DNA of 64,000 bases, taken from the NCBI RefSeq assembly GCF_001592125.1, contig NZ_BCWI01000001.1:496001-560000 (forward strand). Direction: 5' to 3'. Source of the stretch: Microbacterium hominis NBRC 15708 (GTDB taxonomy: Bacteria > Actinomycetota > Actinomycetes > Actinomycetales > Microbacteriaceae). The notes under the pieces were generated by a model. That model had not been told where the DNA came from and did not search any database. It saw only the letters and a list, made by a program, of their open reading frames with translations. Below, piece by piece: positions 34,748 through 42,642 of this stretch (position 1 is its first letter; the number at the start of each line of letters is the position of its first letter). The position numbers were made by a program, and so were the translations under genes.

Positions 34748-35221
34748 TCAGTGCCGCCGGAACGCGACCGGCTCCCCCACGTAGGGGCTCCAGGCGTCGC
34801 GCATCGTGTCGCTCAGCCGCACGGGGCGGAAGGTCTGCGCGTCGACGAGGACGACCGACGAGGAGGCGCGCGCGTACAGCGTCTGGTCGCCGTCGCTGCG
34901 CGGGCTGTACACCTCGTAGCAGACCTCGATGCTCGAGCCGCCGAGCTTGCCGAACCACATCTGGATGTCGAGGGGCTCGCGGCGGTACGGGACCGGCGCG
35001 AGGTACTCGATCTCCTGACGCGCGATGAGCGTCAGCACCCCGGCATCCACACCCGCGTCGATGACGGCGGTGTCGGGCGCCGAGTCACCGAACACCGGTG
35101 TCCAGAACACCCGCACGCGCGCCTCTTCGAGCAGCTTCAACATCGTCGCGTTGTTCACGTGGTTGAACGCGTCGAGGTCACCCCATCTCAGATGGATGGG
35201 AACGTGGAGGCGCTCAGTCAC
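34748..35221 (-). CDS. acyl-CoA thioesterase, 4HBT family
   Basis: A 157-residue single hot-dog domain protein. The active-site motif LRWGDLDAFNHVNNATMLK contains the aspartate and HVNN used by 4-hydroxybenzoyl-CoA and YbgC-type thioesterases. The substrate is not shown by sequence. The ATG at 35221 lies inside the 3' end of ettA (eight-base overlap), so it is translated from the ettA mRNA. M. tuberculosis has a comparable small thioesterase-like gene next to its ettA homologue (Rv2475c and Rv2477c), which argues that the pairing is old. Confidence 0.88.
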   Translation of the reverse strand: MTERLHVPIHLRWGDLDAFNHVNNATMLKLLEEARVRVFWTPVFGDSAPDTAVIDAGVDAGVLTLIARQEIEYLAPVPYRREPLDIQMWFGKLGGSSIEVCYEVYSPRSDGDQTLYARASSSVVLVDAQTFRPVRLSDTMRDAWSPYVGEPVAFRRH

Positions 35222-36893
35222 GGGTGAGCTTGCGGTGCGTGGAGCGGTGCGGGTTCGCGGCGTCCGGGCCGAGGCGCTCGATCTTGTTCGCCTCGTACGC
35301 CTCGAAGTTGCCCTCGAACCAGTACCACTTGTCCGGCTGCTCGTCGGTGCCCTCGTAGGCGAGGATGTGCGTCGCGATGCGGTCGAGGAACCACCGGTCG
35401 TGCGTGATGACCACCGCGCAGCCGGGGAACTCGAGCAGGGCGTTCTCCAGCGAGCTCAGCGTCTCGACGTCGAGGTCGTTCGTGGGCTCGTCGAGGAGGA
35501 GCAGGTTGCCGCCCTCCTTCAGCGTGAGAGCGAGGTTCAGCCGGTTGCGCTCACCGCCCGAGAGCACACCCGCCTTCTTCTGCTGGTCGGGTCCCTTGAA
35601 GCCGAACTTGGAGACGTAGGCCCGCGAAGGGATCTCCGTCTTGCCGACGGTGATGATGTCGAGCCCGTCGGACACGACCTCCCACAGCGTCTTGTTCGGG
35701 TCGATGTTGGCGCGGCTCTGGTCGACGTAGCTGATCTTGACCGTCTCACCGATCTTCAGGTCGCCGCCGTCGAGCGGCTCGAGGCCGACGATCGTCTTGA
35801 ACAGCGTCGTCTTTCCGACGCCGTTGGGTCCGATGACACCCACGATGCCGTTGGGCGGCAGGCTGAAGCTGAGACCGTCGATGAGCGAGCGGTCGCCGAA
35901 CCCCTTCTGCAGCTTCTTCGCCTCGATCACGACGGTGCCGAGGCGCGGGCCGGCGGGGATCTGGATCTCCTCGAAGTCGAGCTTGCGGGTGCGCTCCGCC
36001 TCGGCCGCCATCTCTTCGTAGCGGGCCAGACGAGCCTTCGACTTCGTCTGACGGCCCTTGGCCGACGAACGGACCCAGTCGAGCTCGTCCTTCAGACGCT
36101 TGGCGAGCTTGGCGTCCTTCTTGCCCTGGATGTCGAGGCGCTCGGCCTTCTTCTCCAGGTAGGTGGAGTAGTTGCCCTCGTAGCCGATGAGCCGGCCGCG
36201 GTCGACCTCGGCGATCCACTCCGCGACGTTGTCGAGGAAGTACCGGTCGTGGGTGATGGCGATGACGGCACCCTTGTACGACTGGAGGTGCTGCTCGAGC
36301 CACAGCACGCTCTCCGCGTCGAGGTGGTTGGTGGGCTCGTCCAGCAGGAGCAGGTCAGGCTTCTGCAGCAGGAGCTTGGCGAGGGCGACGCGGCGCCGCT
36401 CACCACCGGAGAGCTTGGTGACCGGCTCGTCGGCGGGCGGGGTGCGGAGGGCGTCCATCGCCTGCTCGAGCTGCGAGTCGAGGTCCCAGCCGTCCGCGGC
36501 GTCGATCTCCTCCTGGAGCACGCCCATCTCGGCCAGCAGCGAATCGAAGTCCGCGTCGGGATCGGCCATGAGAGCGGAGATCTCGTTGAAGCGGTCGAGC
36601 TTCGCCTTGATCGCCACGCCGTCCTGGATGTTCTCGAGCACGGTCTTGGTGTCGTCGAGCTCGGGCTCCTGCATGAGGATGCCGACGCTGAAGCCGGGGG
36701 TGAGCTTGGCCTCGCCGTTGGACGGCGCGTCGAGTCCCGCCATGATCTTCAGGATCGTCGACTTACCGGCGCCGTTGGGGCCGACCATGCCGATCTTGGC
36801 GCCGGGGAGGAACGCCATCGTGACGTCATCGAGGATCAGCTTCTCGCCCACCGCTTTGCGGGCACGGACCATGGAGTAGATGTATTCGGCCAT
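35214..36893 (-). CDS. ettA: energy-dependent translational throttle protein EttA (ABC-F)
   Basis: A 559-residue ABC-F ATPase with no membrane part. It binds the ribosome E site and gates the first elongation steps according to the ATP/ADP ratio. Two ABC cassettes are present: Walker A GPNGAGKST and GPNGVGKTT, signatures LSGGERRRVALAKLLLQ and LSGGERNRLNLALTLKEGG, and Walker B LLLDEPTNHLD and LLLDEPTNDLD, joined by a charged linker (YLEKKAERLDIQGKKDAKLA) that corresponds to the P-site tRNA-interaction motif. It begins MAEYIYSMVRARKAVG, close to E. coli EttA. TAGACT at 36908-36903 is ten bases before the ATG, so the mRNA is probably leaderless. Confidence 0.96.
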   Translation of the reverse strand: MAEYIYSMVRARKAVGEKLILDDVTMAFLPGAKIGMVGPNGAGKSTILKIMAGLDAPSNGEAKLTPGFSVGILMQEPELDDTKTVLENIQDGVAIKAKLDRFNEISALMADPDADFDSLLAEMGVLQEEIDAADGWDLDSQLEQAMDALRTPPADEPVTKLSGGERRRVALAKLLLQKPDLLLLDEPTNHLDAESVLWLEQHLQSYKGAVIAITHDRYFLDNVAEWIAEVDRGRLIGYEGNYSTYLEKKAERLDIQGKKDAKLAKRLKDELDWVRSSAKGRQTKSKARLARYEEMAAEAERTRKLDFEEIQIPAGPRLGTVVIEAKKLQKGFGDRSLIDGLSFSLPPNGIVGVIGPNGVGKTTLFKTIVGLEPLDGGDLKIGETVKISYVDQSRANIDPNKTLWEVVSDGLDIITVGKTEIPSRAYVSKFGFKGPDQQKKAGVLSGGERNRLNLALTLKEGGNLLLLDEPTNDLDVETLSSLENALLEFPGCAVVITHDRWFLDRIATHILAYEGTDEQPDKWYWFEGNFEAYEANKIERLGPDAANPHRSTHRKLTRD

Positions 36894-36997
36894 AACGGCC
36901 CAAGTCTACGCGGACGGGGTCGTGCGCTCGGCCCGCTCGCGCGGGGACGGCGACAGCCGAGGGACTGACGGCGGCGTGCGGCGTGGCCGCGGCCGGG

Positions 36998-37486
36998 TCA
37001 CCAGTCGATCGGACGCGTCTGTCCCACGAGGCAGGTGCCGCCGGGCACCTCCGGAAGCACCCGGGTCTGCGGGCCGGAGACGGAGGGGCCGACCTGTCCC
37101 ACGAGGCACTCCCCCTGCCATCGCACCGAGAACTGGATGGAGTCGGCCTGGTTGCCGACCGTCGTCAGATCCTGCGTGACCTCCATCGCCGACTTGTCGA
37201 AGCCGGCCGCGACGAGGGCATCGATGTAGGCCCGGCCCTGCAGGGCGGCGGGGCCGGCGGCGACGGCGTCGACGATCGAGCTGAAGAAGGGCAGGTTCTG
37301 CGTCGCCGTGCCACCCGGCTCGAGCACCGGTCCCGTGGGCGTGGGCGTGGCCGTGGCCGACGGTGTCGCGGTGACGGACGGGGACGGCGCGGGAGTCGGC
37401 GACGGCGCGCATCCGGCGAGAGCCAGCGTCACCGCGAGGCCGACGGCGAGCAGGCCGGGGGCCGCGCGATGGACGTCTCTTCTCAC
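36998..37486 (-). CDS. putative lipoprotein
   Basis: A 162-residue exported lipoprotein. The N-terminal signal peptide (MRRDVHRAAPGLLAVGLAVT) ends in the lipobox LALAGC, so Cys26 would carry the lipid anchor. A low-complexity Pro/Ser/Thr linker follows (CAPSPTPAPSPSVTATPSAT) and then a folded domain of about 110 residues with two cysteines (GECLVGQVG and GGTCLVGQT) that may pair. Similar small lipoproteins are common in Microbacteriaceae but I know of no function. It lies in the same direction as ssb, 92 bases downstream of it. Confidence 0.8.
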   Translation of the reverse strand: MRRDVHRAAPGLLAVGLAVTLALAGCAPSPTPAPSPSVTATPSATATPTPTGPVLEPGGTATQNLPFFSSIVDAVAAGPAALQGRAYIDALVAAGFDKSAMEVTQDLTTVGNQADSIQFSVRWQGECLVGQVGPSVSGPQTRVLPEVPGGTCLVGQTRPIDW

Positions 37487-37578
37487 GCCTCGAGTCTAGG
37501 CGGCGTCGCTGGACGCCCACTCCACACCGGCCCCGGCACGACCGCGCCCTTGCCAGGCCCGGCGGATGCGGGTCGTGA

Positions 37579-38118
37579 TCAGAACGGTGTCTCGTCGTCG
37601 CGCGCCGGCGACCACGCGCCCGCACCGACGAGTTGCGCAGACTCCCCCGACGCGTCGGCGGCCGCGACCGGCTGCTCCGCGCCGATCGCACGCGGGTCGT
37701 GCGCGACACCGCCGGGAACCGACCACCCGGTCGCGTCGGCGGCGGGTGCAGGTAGCTGCGCGGGCGACGCGGACGGCTTGTGGAAGGTCGTCGTGCCGAA
37801 CAGCAGGTCGTGGCCGAGCCCGTCGGCGTCGATCTCGGCCGACGAGCCGCTCTTTCCTCCCGACTCCCACTGCTTGATGCGGAACCGCCCCGTCACGATG
37901 ACGCGTTGCCCCTTCTCGAGCGAGGCGAGGGCGTGCTCAGCGAGCCGCCGGTAGGCCGAGACCCAGTACCAGTTCGTGTGCGCATCGACCCACTGCCCGT
38001 TCTCGTGTCGTCGCTCGCTGCTCGCGAGACGGAAGCTGATGGCGGGGATCCCCCCGGGCAGCTCCCGCCGTTCCGGGGTCGAGGCCACGTTTCCGACGAC
38101 GGTGATGCGATCGCTCAT
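37579..38118 (-). CDS. ssb: single-stranded DNA-binding protein (secondary SSB)
   Basis: A 179-residue OB-fold protein that coats single-stranded DNA. Residues 1-110 are the OB domain (MSDRITVVGNVASTPERREL, then ISFRLASSERRHENGQWVDA, then WYWVSAYRRLAEHALASLEK), followed by a flexible Ala/Gly/Pro region and the acidic tip DDETPF that recruits repair and replication proteins. The primary ssb of actinobacteria lies between rpsF and rpsR; this one is instead near ettA, like the second SSB of M. tuberculosis (Rv2478c). It is therefore probably SsbB, used in recombination or chromosome segregation. GGAGTGGGAACC precedes the ATG at 38118. Confidence 0.92.
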   Translation of the reverse strand: MSDRITVVGNVASTPERRELPGGIPAISFRLASSERRHENGQWVDAHTNWYWVSAYRRLAEHALASLEKGQRVIVTGRFRIKQWESGGKSGSSAEIDADGLGHDLLFGTTTFHKPSASPAQLPAPAADATGWSVPGGVAHDPRAIGAEQPVAAADASGESAQLVGAGAWSPARDDETPF

Positions 38119-38137
38119 GGTTCCCACTCCTCTCATC

Positions 38138-38156
38138 GCCCCGGACTCTCCGGGGC
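38138..38156. terminator. short GC hairpin upstream of ssb
   Basis: GCCCCGG-ACTCT-CCGGGGC, a perfect 7-bp stem in the 234-base divergent region between ssb and the small gene at 38353. It is close to the ssb start, so it may be in the ssb leader rather than a terminator; role unknown. Confidence 0.3.
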
Positions 38157-38352
38157 CGCTGCGGCACCCGGGTGCCCGCCGGGCGCCGCAGCACGAACAG
38201 CGTCCCTCCGCACACCGACGCGATCGCCGTCTCGCGCGCCATCCGTGGAGAGTTCCGCAGGGCCGCGACCTGTGCAGGAGGCTCGGACGACGCGCGTCGT
38301 TCGATGTCCGACGTCGAAGCTATGTTCGATCACGACAGAGTCAGGAGTTCCG

Positions 38353-38598
38353 ATGACACGTACGCTCGCTCCCGTCCCCGCGGCCGTTCGCGGCTGCTCG
38401 TTCCACCCGGTCTCCCCGCAGCGCTGGCGCGTCCTCGATCGCTCCGGACGCGTCATCGGCCATGTGCGCTGGGAGGAGGGCGCCGACGGCGTGCGCTATC
38501 ACGCCGAGCGGTTCGATCTGGCGCGTGCGCGACTGCGTCCGCTCGGCGCCTTCTGGACGGCGCGGGAGGCCGTCGACTGCCTGATCTACCTCCGCTGA
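38353..38598 (+). CDS. small hypothetical protein
   Basis: An 81-residue basic, tryptophan- and arginine-rich protein (MTRTLAPVPAAVRGCSFHPV, then WRVLDRSGRVIGHVRWEE). No membrane segment. AGGAG lies six bases before the ATG at 38353, and TATGTT at 38321-38326 is a possible -10, so it looks like a separately expressed gene. The fold suggests a small beta-sheet domain (RVLDRSGRVIGHVRW) such as those that bind nucleic acid, but that is a guess. Convergent with the MocR gene; 25 bases separate the stops. Confidence 0.65.
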   Translation: MTRTLAPVPAAVRGCSFHPVSPQRWRVLDRSGRVIGHVRWEEGADGVRYHAERFDLARARLRPLGAFWTAREAVDCLIYLR

Positions 38599-38623
38599 GG
38601 CCCTGATCCCCCTCCGATGAGAC

Positions 38624-40039
38624 TCAGACGACGGCGTCGACCAACTCGCCGCCGTGTACCGGAGCAGCAGCCCGCACCGTCGGCCACGCCCGCGCGAGCA
38701 CGTCGACGGCGCGCCGGAGCTCTTCGGGAGGTGCGGTGAAGGGAATGCGCAGATGCCGATCGTGCGGGCCGTCCACGCCGAAGCGCGATCCGGCGGACAG
38801 ATACACCCCGTGGGCACGAGCAGCCAGCACCAGACCGGTGCTGAGGGGCGCGTCGAGCTCCACCCAGAGCGCGACGCCACCGTCGACGACAGGCACGTGC
38901 CACGTCGGCAGTGCGGCGCCGAGCGCCTCGACGACGGTGTCACGACCCGCACGCAGAAGCTCGGCCCGCTGCGCGAGGATCTCGGGCATCCGTGCGATCA
39001 GTCGCGTCGTGACCACCTGCTCGAACTCGGGCGTTCCGAGCTCGCGCGGCGGACGCGCCGCCACGATGCGCTGCACGAGCTCCTCCTCGGCTCGGATCCA
39101 CCCCACGCGCAGTCCGCCCCAGACCGACTTGCCCACCGATCCGACGCGGATGACGCGCTCCGAGGCGAAAGCGGGCGGCGTCGCCGGGCCGTCGATCACG
39201 AGCTCCGCCGTGGTCTCGTCGACGATCAGGGTGGTGCCGGCATCGCGTGCCGACCGGGAGAAGAGGGCTTCTTCCGACGCGCTCATCGAGCGACCGGTCG
39301 GGTTCTGGAAGCGCGGCATCAGGTACGCCAGCCGGGGCCGCGTGCGCGCGAACACCTGGGCGGCTCTGTCCAGGTCCCATCCGCCGGCCGTCGTCACGGG
39401 CACGGCGCTGAGCCGCGCTCCGGCCGAACGGAGGGCCTCCGCGGCATGCGGATAGGTGGGGGTCTCGATCACCGCGCGATCTCCGCGACCGATCAGCACG
39501 GTCGCCAGGAGGTGGATGGCCGACTGCGCTCCCGTCGTGACGACGATCTGCTCCGCCGACGTCGGGATGCCGAGGCGGCGGTATCGGCCCGCGATCGCCT
39601 CCCGCAGCGCGAGGGAGCCGCGCACGTCGTACCCGGCGCGCGACACGATGCTGGCCGCATCGGCCGCCGCCTCGCTGATGACGCCGGCCAGCCCGGGCCA
39701 TGCCGCCGGACTGGCCTGTTGCAGGTCGATCGCCCCCTCGTCCGCGGCGACGCGACCCACGTCGCGTCGGGGGCGCGGGCGGGTCACGCTTCCGGAGCCG
39801 CGGAGGCTCTCGATGTGGCCGCTGTCGCGCAGGCTGCGGTACGCCGCGGCCACCGTCGTTCGACTCACCCGCAGGGTCGCCGCCAGATCGCGCTCCGCCG
39901 GCAACGCCGTGTGCGCGGCGATGCGGTTGTCGAGGCACAGGAGCCGGATACCGTCGGCGAGTGCCTCGTACGCGGGCTCACGCGTCCGCCATCCGCCGAG
40001 TGCGGAGGAGAGGGCGCGCGCCGTGATCCTGGAGTCCAT
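38624..40039 (-). CDS. MocR-type PLP-dependent transcriptional regulator (YczR-like)
   Basis: A 471-residue fusion of a GntR winged helix (residues about 15-85: PAYEALADGIRLLCLDNRIA, then TALPAERDLAATLRVSRTTV) and an aminotransferase class I fold. The PLP lysine is in VGSVGKSVWGGLRVGW; RFQNPTGRSM and LIVDETTAEL are further cofactor contacts. MocR regulators sense amino acids, pyridoxal phosphate or related amines and are not thought to catalyse. The gene is divergent from a YczE-family membrane protein, the hallmark of the YczR subgroup known from Bacillus, and the direct and inverted ATTGGA repeats between them are its likely operator. ATG at 40039 chosen; an in-frame upstream start would cover the operator. 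Confidence 0.9.
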   Translation of the reverse strand: MDSRITARALSSALGGWRTREPAYEALADGIRLLCLDNRIAAHTALPAERDLAATLRVSRTTVAAAYRSLRDSGHIESLRGSGSVTRPRPRRDVGRVAADEGAIDLQQASPAAWPGLAGVISEAAADAASIVSRAGYDVRGSLALREAIAGRYRRLGIPTSAEQIVVTTGAQSAIHLLATVLIGRGDRAVIETPTYPHAAEALRSAGARLSAVPVTTAGGWDLDRAAQVFARTRPRLAYLMPRFQNPTGRSMSASEEALFSRSARDAGTTLIVDETTAELVIDGPATPPAFASERVIRVGSVGKSVWGGLRVGWIRAEEELVQRIVAARPPRELGTPEFEQVVTTRLIARMPEILAQRAELLRAGRDTVVEALGAALPTWHVPVVDGGVALWVELDAPLSTGLVLAARAHGVYLSAGSRFGVDGPHDRHLRIPFTAPPEELRRAVDVLARAWPTVRAAAPVHGGELVDAVV

Positions 40040-40054
40040 GACGTCCACCGTATC

Positions 40055-40094
40055 GCGATTGGACTGGTCTGAGAGGTCCAATACTGCGATTGGA
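40055..40094. promoter_or_regulatory. MocR/YczR operator with three ATTGGA half-sites
   Basis: Direct repeats GCGATTGGA at 40055-40063 and 40086-40094 (31 bases apart, about three helical turns) plus an inverted copy, GTCCAAT at 40076-40082, which forms an inverted repeat with ATTGGAC at 40058-40064. TTGGAC within the first site can serve as a -35 for yczE with AATACT/ATACTG near 40080-40086 as a weak -10. MocR proteins bind spaced direct repeats by a dimer, so this is the expected operator. Binding is inferred. Confidence 0.7.
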
Positions 40095-40101
40095 TGTCGT
40101 C

Positions 40102-40743
40102 ATGTCGATTCGCGTCATCCGTCTCCTCGTCGGCCTCGCCCTGTACGGCGCGGGGTGCGGCGTCATGGTTCGCGCCGGCATCGGGCTGGACCCGTGGACC
40201 GTGTTCGCCCAGGGACTGTCGGTGCAGACCGGGGTCGGCATCGGCTGGATCACGAACATCGTCGGACTGCTGGTCCTGCTGCTGTGGATCCCCCTGCGAC
40301 AGAAGCCGGGTATCGGGACCGTCGCGAACATCCTGATCGTCGGGACGAGCATGCAGGTGACGGTCAGCACCGTTCCCGCGGTCTCGGGCTTCGGAGCGCA
40401 GCTGGCCGTGTTCGTCCTCGGCATGGTCCTGGTCGCGGTGGCATCCGGCATCTACATCGGCGCCCACTTCGGCGCCGGTCCACGCGACGGGCTGATGACG
40501 GGGATGCACACGCGCCTCGGCTGGCCGATCTGGGCCTGTCGCCTCCTCGTCGAGGCCTCCGTGCTGCTGGCGGGCTGGCTCCTCGGAGGCACGGTGGGAC
40601 TGGGCACGCTGCTGTTCGCGGCGGGCATCGGACCGCTCGTCCACGTGGCGCTCCCGCTGCTGGACCCCGACGCGCGCAGCGCGCACGGCAGGGCGGCCGC
40701 GGGACGCCGGACGGGAGCGATCGTGGCCGAGCCGTCGCGGTGA
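40102..40743 (+). CDS. YczE/YitT-family membrane protein
   Basis: A 213-residue inner-membrane protein with about six hydrophobic segments (RVIRLLVGLALYGAGCGVMV, then GWITNIVGLLVLLLWIPL, then AQLAVFVLGMVLVAVASGIY, then VLLAGWLLGGTVGLGTLL). The motif GAHFGAGPRDGLMTGM is typical of the YczE/YyaS group. These proteins are transporter-like but their substrates are unknown. The gene is divergent from a MocR regulator with a repeat-rich 62-base gap, so it is probably the regulated target. The ATG at 40102 gives MSIRVIRLLV; an upstream TTG at 40090 is inside the operator. Confidence 0.88.
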   Translation: MSIRVIRLLVGLALYGAGCGVMVRAGIGLDPWTVFAQGLSVQTGVGIGWITNIVGLLVLLLWIPLRQKPGIGTVANILIVGTSMQVTVSTVPAVSGFGAQLAVFVLGMVLVAVASGIYIGAHFGAGPRDGLMTGMHTRLGWPIWACRLLVEASVLLAGWLLGGTVGLGTLLFAAGIGPLVHVALPLLDPDARSAHGRAAAGRRTGAIVAEPSR

Positions 40744-40762
40744 GCGAGGCGTCGCGCGGGTG

Positions 40763-40972
40763 TCAGTGCTCGCGGAACCGCGGCCAGTCGGATCCGTGGG
40801 GAAGATGGCCGTGCAGCGCGTTCTTGGCGATGTCCATGGTGGGGTACGTGCCGATACTGGCGGAGGCCCCCGCGATCGTGGAGGTGTAGCCCTCCGGCGA
40901 CTTGCGGACCGTGCCGACGACGTTGCCTTCGGCGCCGTACGCGACCCAGAGCGTGGACGATGTGGTGCTCAT
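40763..40972 (-). CDS. small hypothetical protein
   Basis: A 69-residue protein: MSTTSSTLWVAYGAEGNVVG, then TVRKSPEGYTSTIAGASASI, and a tail PHGSDWPRFREH. It resembles a small single-domain cytoplasmic protein with two beta hairpins and a helix (MDIAKNALHGHL). No membrane segment or metal motif. GAGGAG is placed five bases before the ATG at 40972. Convergent with yczE. Similar small proteins occur in related actinobacteria as far as I recall, without known function. Confidence 0.68.
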   Translation of the reverse strand: MSTTSSTLWVAYGAEGNVVGTVRKSPEGYTSTIAGASASIGTYPTMDIAKNALHGHLPHGSDWPRFREH

Positions 40973-41099
40973 GCTGACTCCTCTCGTCGGATCCGACGCT
41001 ACGCCCCCGGGCGCGTCCGCGCGAGAGGGCGGCGGCCGTCTCTCGCACGGCTCGCGCGCGAAGCGCGGCGCACCCGGTACGGTGGAGATGTCGTCCCAC

Positions 41100-41172
41100 C
41101 CCTCCATAGCTCAGTGGATAGAGCGAGCGGTTTCTACCCGCCAGGTCGGGGGTTCGAATCCTCCTGGAGGGA
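41100..41172 (+). tRNA. tRNA-Arg (TCT)
   Basis: Seventy-three bases fold as a cloverleaf with acceptor CCCTCCA/TGGAGGG, D arm GCTC-GAGC, anticodon loop TTTCTAC with anticodon TCT, T loop TTCGAAT and discriminator A. The first anticodon-stem pair (27-43) is an A.C mismatch and one T-stem pair is G.T. CCA is not encoded. It reads the rare AGA/AGG codons. Confidence 0.93.
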
Positions 41173-41251
41173 CGTCTTCGCAGCGTCGCGTCGCGCCTCT
41201 GCGCCGTGCGCGACGCGGCGCGACGTCGGCGGCGCTCAGTAGGATGAACGC

Positions 41252-41875
41252 ATGGTGAATGCCGCGGAGAACGACCGCCTCGTCTGGATCGACTGCGAGA
41301 TGACCGGGCTCGATCTGGAGGTCGACGAGCTGGTCGAGATCGCGATCATCGTCACCGACTTCGAGCTGAACGCGCTCGATCCCGGCTTCCAGATCGTCAT
41401 TCGGCCCGACGCCTCCGCGCTCGAGAACATGAACGACTTCGTCACGCGGATGCACGAGACGTCCGGTCTGCTGGCGGAGATCCCCCACGGCGTGAGCCTG
41501 GCGGAGGCCGAGTTCGAGGCCCTGGAGTACATCCAGCGGTTCGCCCCCGAGGGCAAGGCCCCGCTGGCGGGGAACACCATCGGCACCGATCGGATGTTCC
41601 TGGCCAAGTACATGCCGCGCGTGGACCGGTGGCTGCACTATCGCAGCGTCGACGTGTCCAGCATCAAGGAGCTCTCTCGGCGCTGGTACCCGCGCGCGTA
41701 CTTCAACGCGCCGGCGAAGGACGGCGGGCATCGGGCGCTGGCCGACATCCAGGAGTCGATCCGCGAGCTCGCCTACTACCGTCAGGCGGTCTTCGTGCCC
41801 GAGCCGGGACCGACGAGCGATCAGGCCAGAGAGGCTGCTGCGGCCGCCGTGTCGTCATTCGCGCCAGGTGTGTAA
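41252..41875 (+). CDS. orn: oligoribonuclease
   Basis: Essential 3'-5' exoribonuclease that removes dinucleotides left by other RNases and by cyclic-di-GMP turnover. The 207-residue protein has the DEDDh motifs: WIDCEMTGLDLEVDELVEIA (first D and E), APLAGNTIGTDRMFLAKYM (second D region), and DGGHRALADIQESIREL with the catalytic histidine and last aspartate. Length exceeds E. coli Orn by about 25 residues because of an Ala-rich tail. It is followed after 33 bases by tRNA-His, as in mycobacteria where orn (Rv2511) also adjoins tRNA-His. Confidence 0.96.
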   Translation: MVNAAENDRLVWIDCEMTGLDLEVDELVEIAIIVTDFELNALDPGFQIVIRPDASALENMNDFVTRMHETSGLLAEIPHGVSLAEAEFEALEYIQRFAPEGKAPLAGNTIGTDRMFLAKYMPRVDRWLHYRSVDVSSIKELSRRWYPRAYFNAPAKDGGHRALADIQESIRELAYYRQAVFVPEPGPTSDQAREAAAAAVSSFAPGV

Positions 41876-41908
41876 TAGAATCGTCTGGTTGCCTGGAAGC
41901 AGGCACAT

Positions 41909-41985
41909 GGTGGCTATAGCTCAGTTGGTAGAGCACCGCGTTGTGGTCGCGGGGGTCGCGGGTTCAAGCCCCGTTAGCCACCCCA
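41909..41985 (+). tRNA. tRNA-His (GTG)
   Basis: Cloverleaf with the extra G(-1) at 41909 pairing with C73 (41982), as in all tRNA-His. Acceptor GTGGCTA/TAGCCAC, anticodon loop TTGTGGT with anticodon GTG, T loop TTCAAGC; CCA is encoded at 41983-41985. TAGAAT at 41876-41881, overlapping the end of orn, is a plausible -10. Confidence 0.96.
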
Positions 41986-42010
41986 CTCACTTCCCTGTCG
42001 GGAGTCCCTC

Positions 42011-42361
42011 ATGATCGATCTGGATGCCGACGGCTTCGAGGACCTCGTGTCCGACGAGATCGACCTGTTGCCGGATGACATGCTGGTCGGTCTCGACAAC
42101 GTGGTCTTCGTCGTGGAGGATCGCCCGGAGGACGGCTCGCTGGACCTTCTCGGGCTCTATGACGGCCTCGCCCTGACCGAGCGCGACCGCTACGGCTCCG
42201 GCGAGCTCCCGGACCGCATCATCGTCTACCGGGAGCCCCATCTGCACGCCTGCGAGAGCATCGAAGAGTTGCGCGACGAGGTGCACACGACCCTCGTCCA
42301 CGAGATCGCGCACTTCTACGGCATCGACGACGCCCGCCTGCACGAGCTGGGGTGGGCGTGA
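42011..42361 (+). CDS. minimal zincin metallopeptidase family protein
   Basis: A 116-residue protein of the short zincin group (metallopeptidase family, MmpA-like). The zinc motif VHEIAHFYGI supplies HExxH plus a following ridge (IDDARLHELGW) with a possible third ligand. It has no signal peptide, so it is cytoplasmic. The 60-residue front part (FEDLVSDEIDLLPDDMLVGL) is acidic. Its stop overlaps the GTG of clpS (GTGA) and clpS likewise overlaps the DUF2017 gene, so three proteins are translated from one short mRNA. Proteolytic activity is expected from the motif but I know of no defined substrate. Confidence 0.85.
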   Translation: MIDLDADGFEDLVSDEIDLLPDDMLVGLDNVVFVVEDRPEDGSLDLLGLYDGLALTERDRYGSGELPDRIIVYREPHLHACESIEELRDEVHTTLVHEIAHFYGIDDARLHELGWA

Positions 42362-42642
42362 CGATCCCTCTGGAGGACCTCCGCCTCGACATCCGCTCGG
42401 AGACCGCGGGGCCGTGGCAGGCGGTCGTGTGGAACGACCCGGTGAACTTGATGAGCTACGTCGTCCACGTCTTTCGAACCTACTTCGGCTACTCCCGGGA
42501 GCGTGCGGAGCAGCTGATGCTCCTCGTCCACCACGAGGGGCACGCCGTCGTGGCGGAAGGCGCCCGCGAGCAGATGGAGCTCCACGTGCAGGCCATGCAC
42601 GACTTCGGCCTGTGGGCCACCGTCCGACAGGCCGACTCGTGA
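42358..42642 (+). CDS. clpS: ATP-dependent Clp protease adaptor ClpS
   Basis: A 94-residue adaptor that recognises N-degron proteins and hands them to a Clp unfoldase. The core WQAVVWNDPVNLMSYVVHVF contains the DPVN and first hydrophobic N-degron pocket residues; LLVHHEGHAVVAEGAREQME has the conserved histidine of the second pocket. The start is taken as the GTG at 42358, which overlaps the upstream stop; a GTG at 42352 is also in frame. Actinobacterial ClpS works with ClpC1, not in the window. The next gene overlaps by four bases. Confidence 0.93.
   Translation: MTIPLEDLRLDIRSETAGPWQAVVWNDPVNLMSYVVHVFRTYFGYSRERAEQLMLLVHHEGHAVVAEGAREQMELHVQAMHDFGLWATVRQADS

Noticed and set aside
41100..41172. 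tRNA-Arg considered as a pseudo-tRNA because of the A.C mismatch at pair 27-43
   Set aside because: All other stems, the T loop and anticodon loop are intact, and a single end mismatch in the anticodon stem is tolerated in functional tRNAs.
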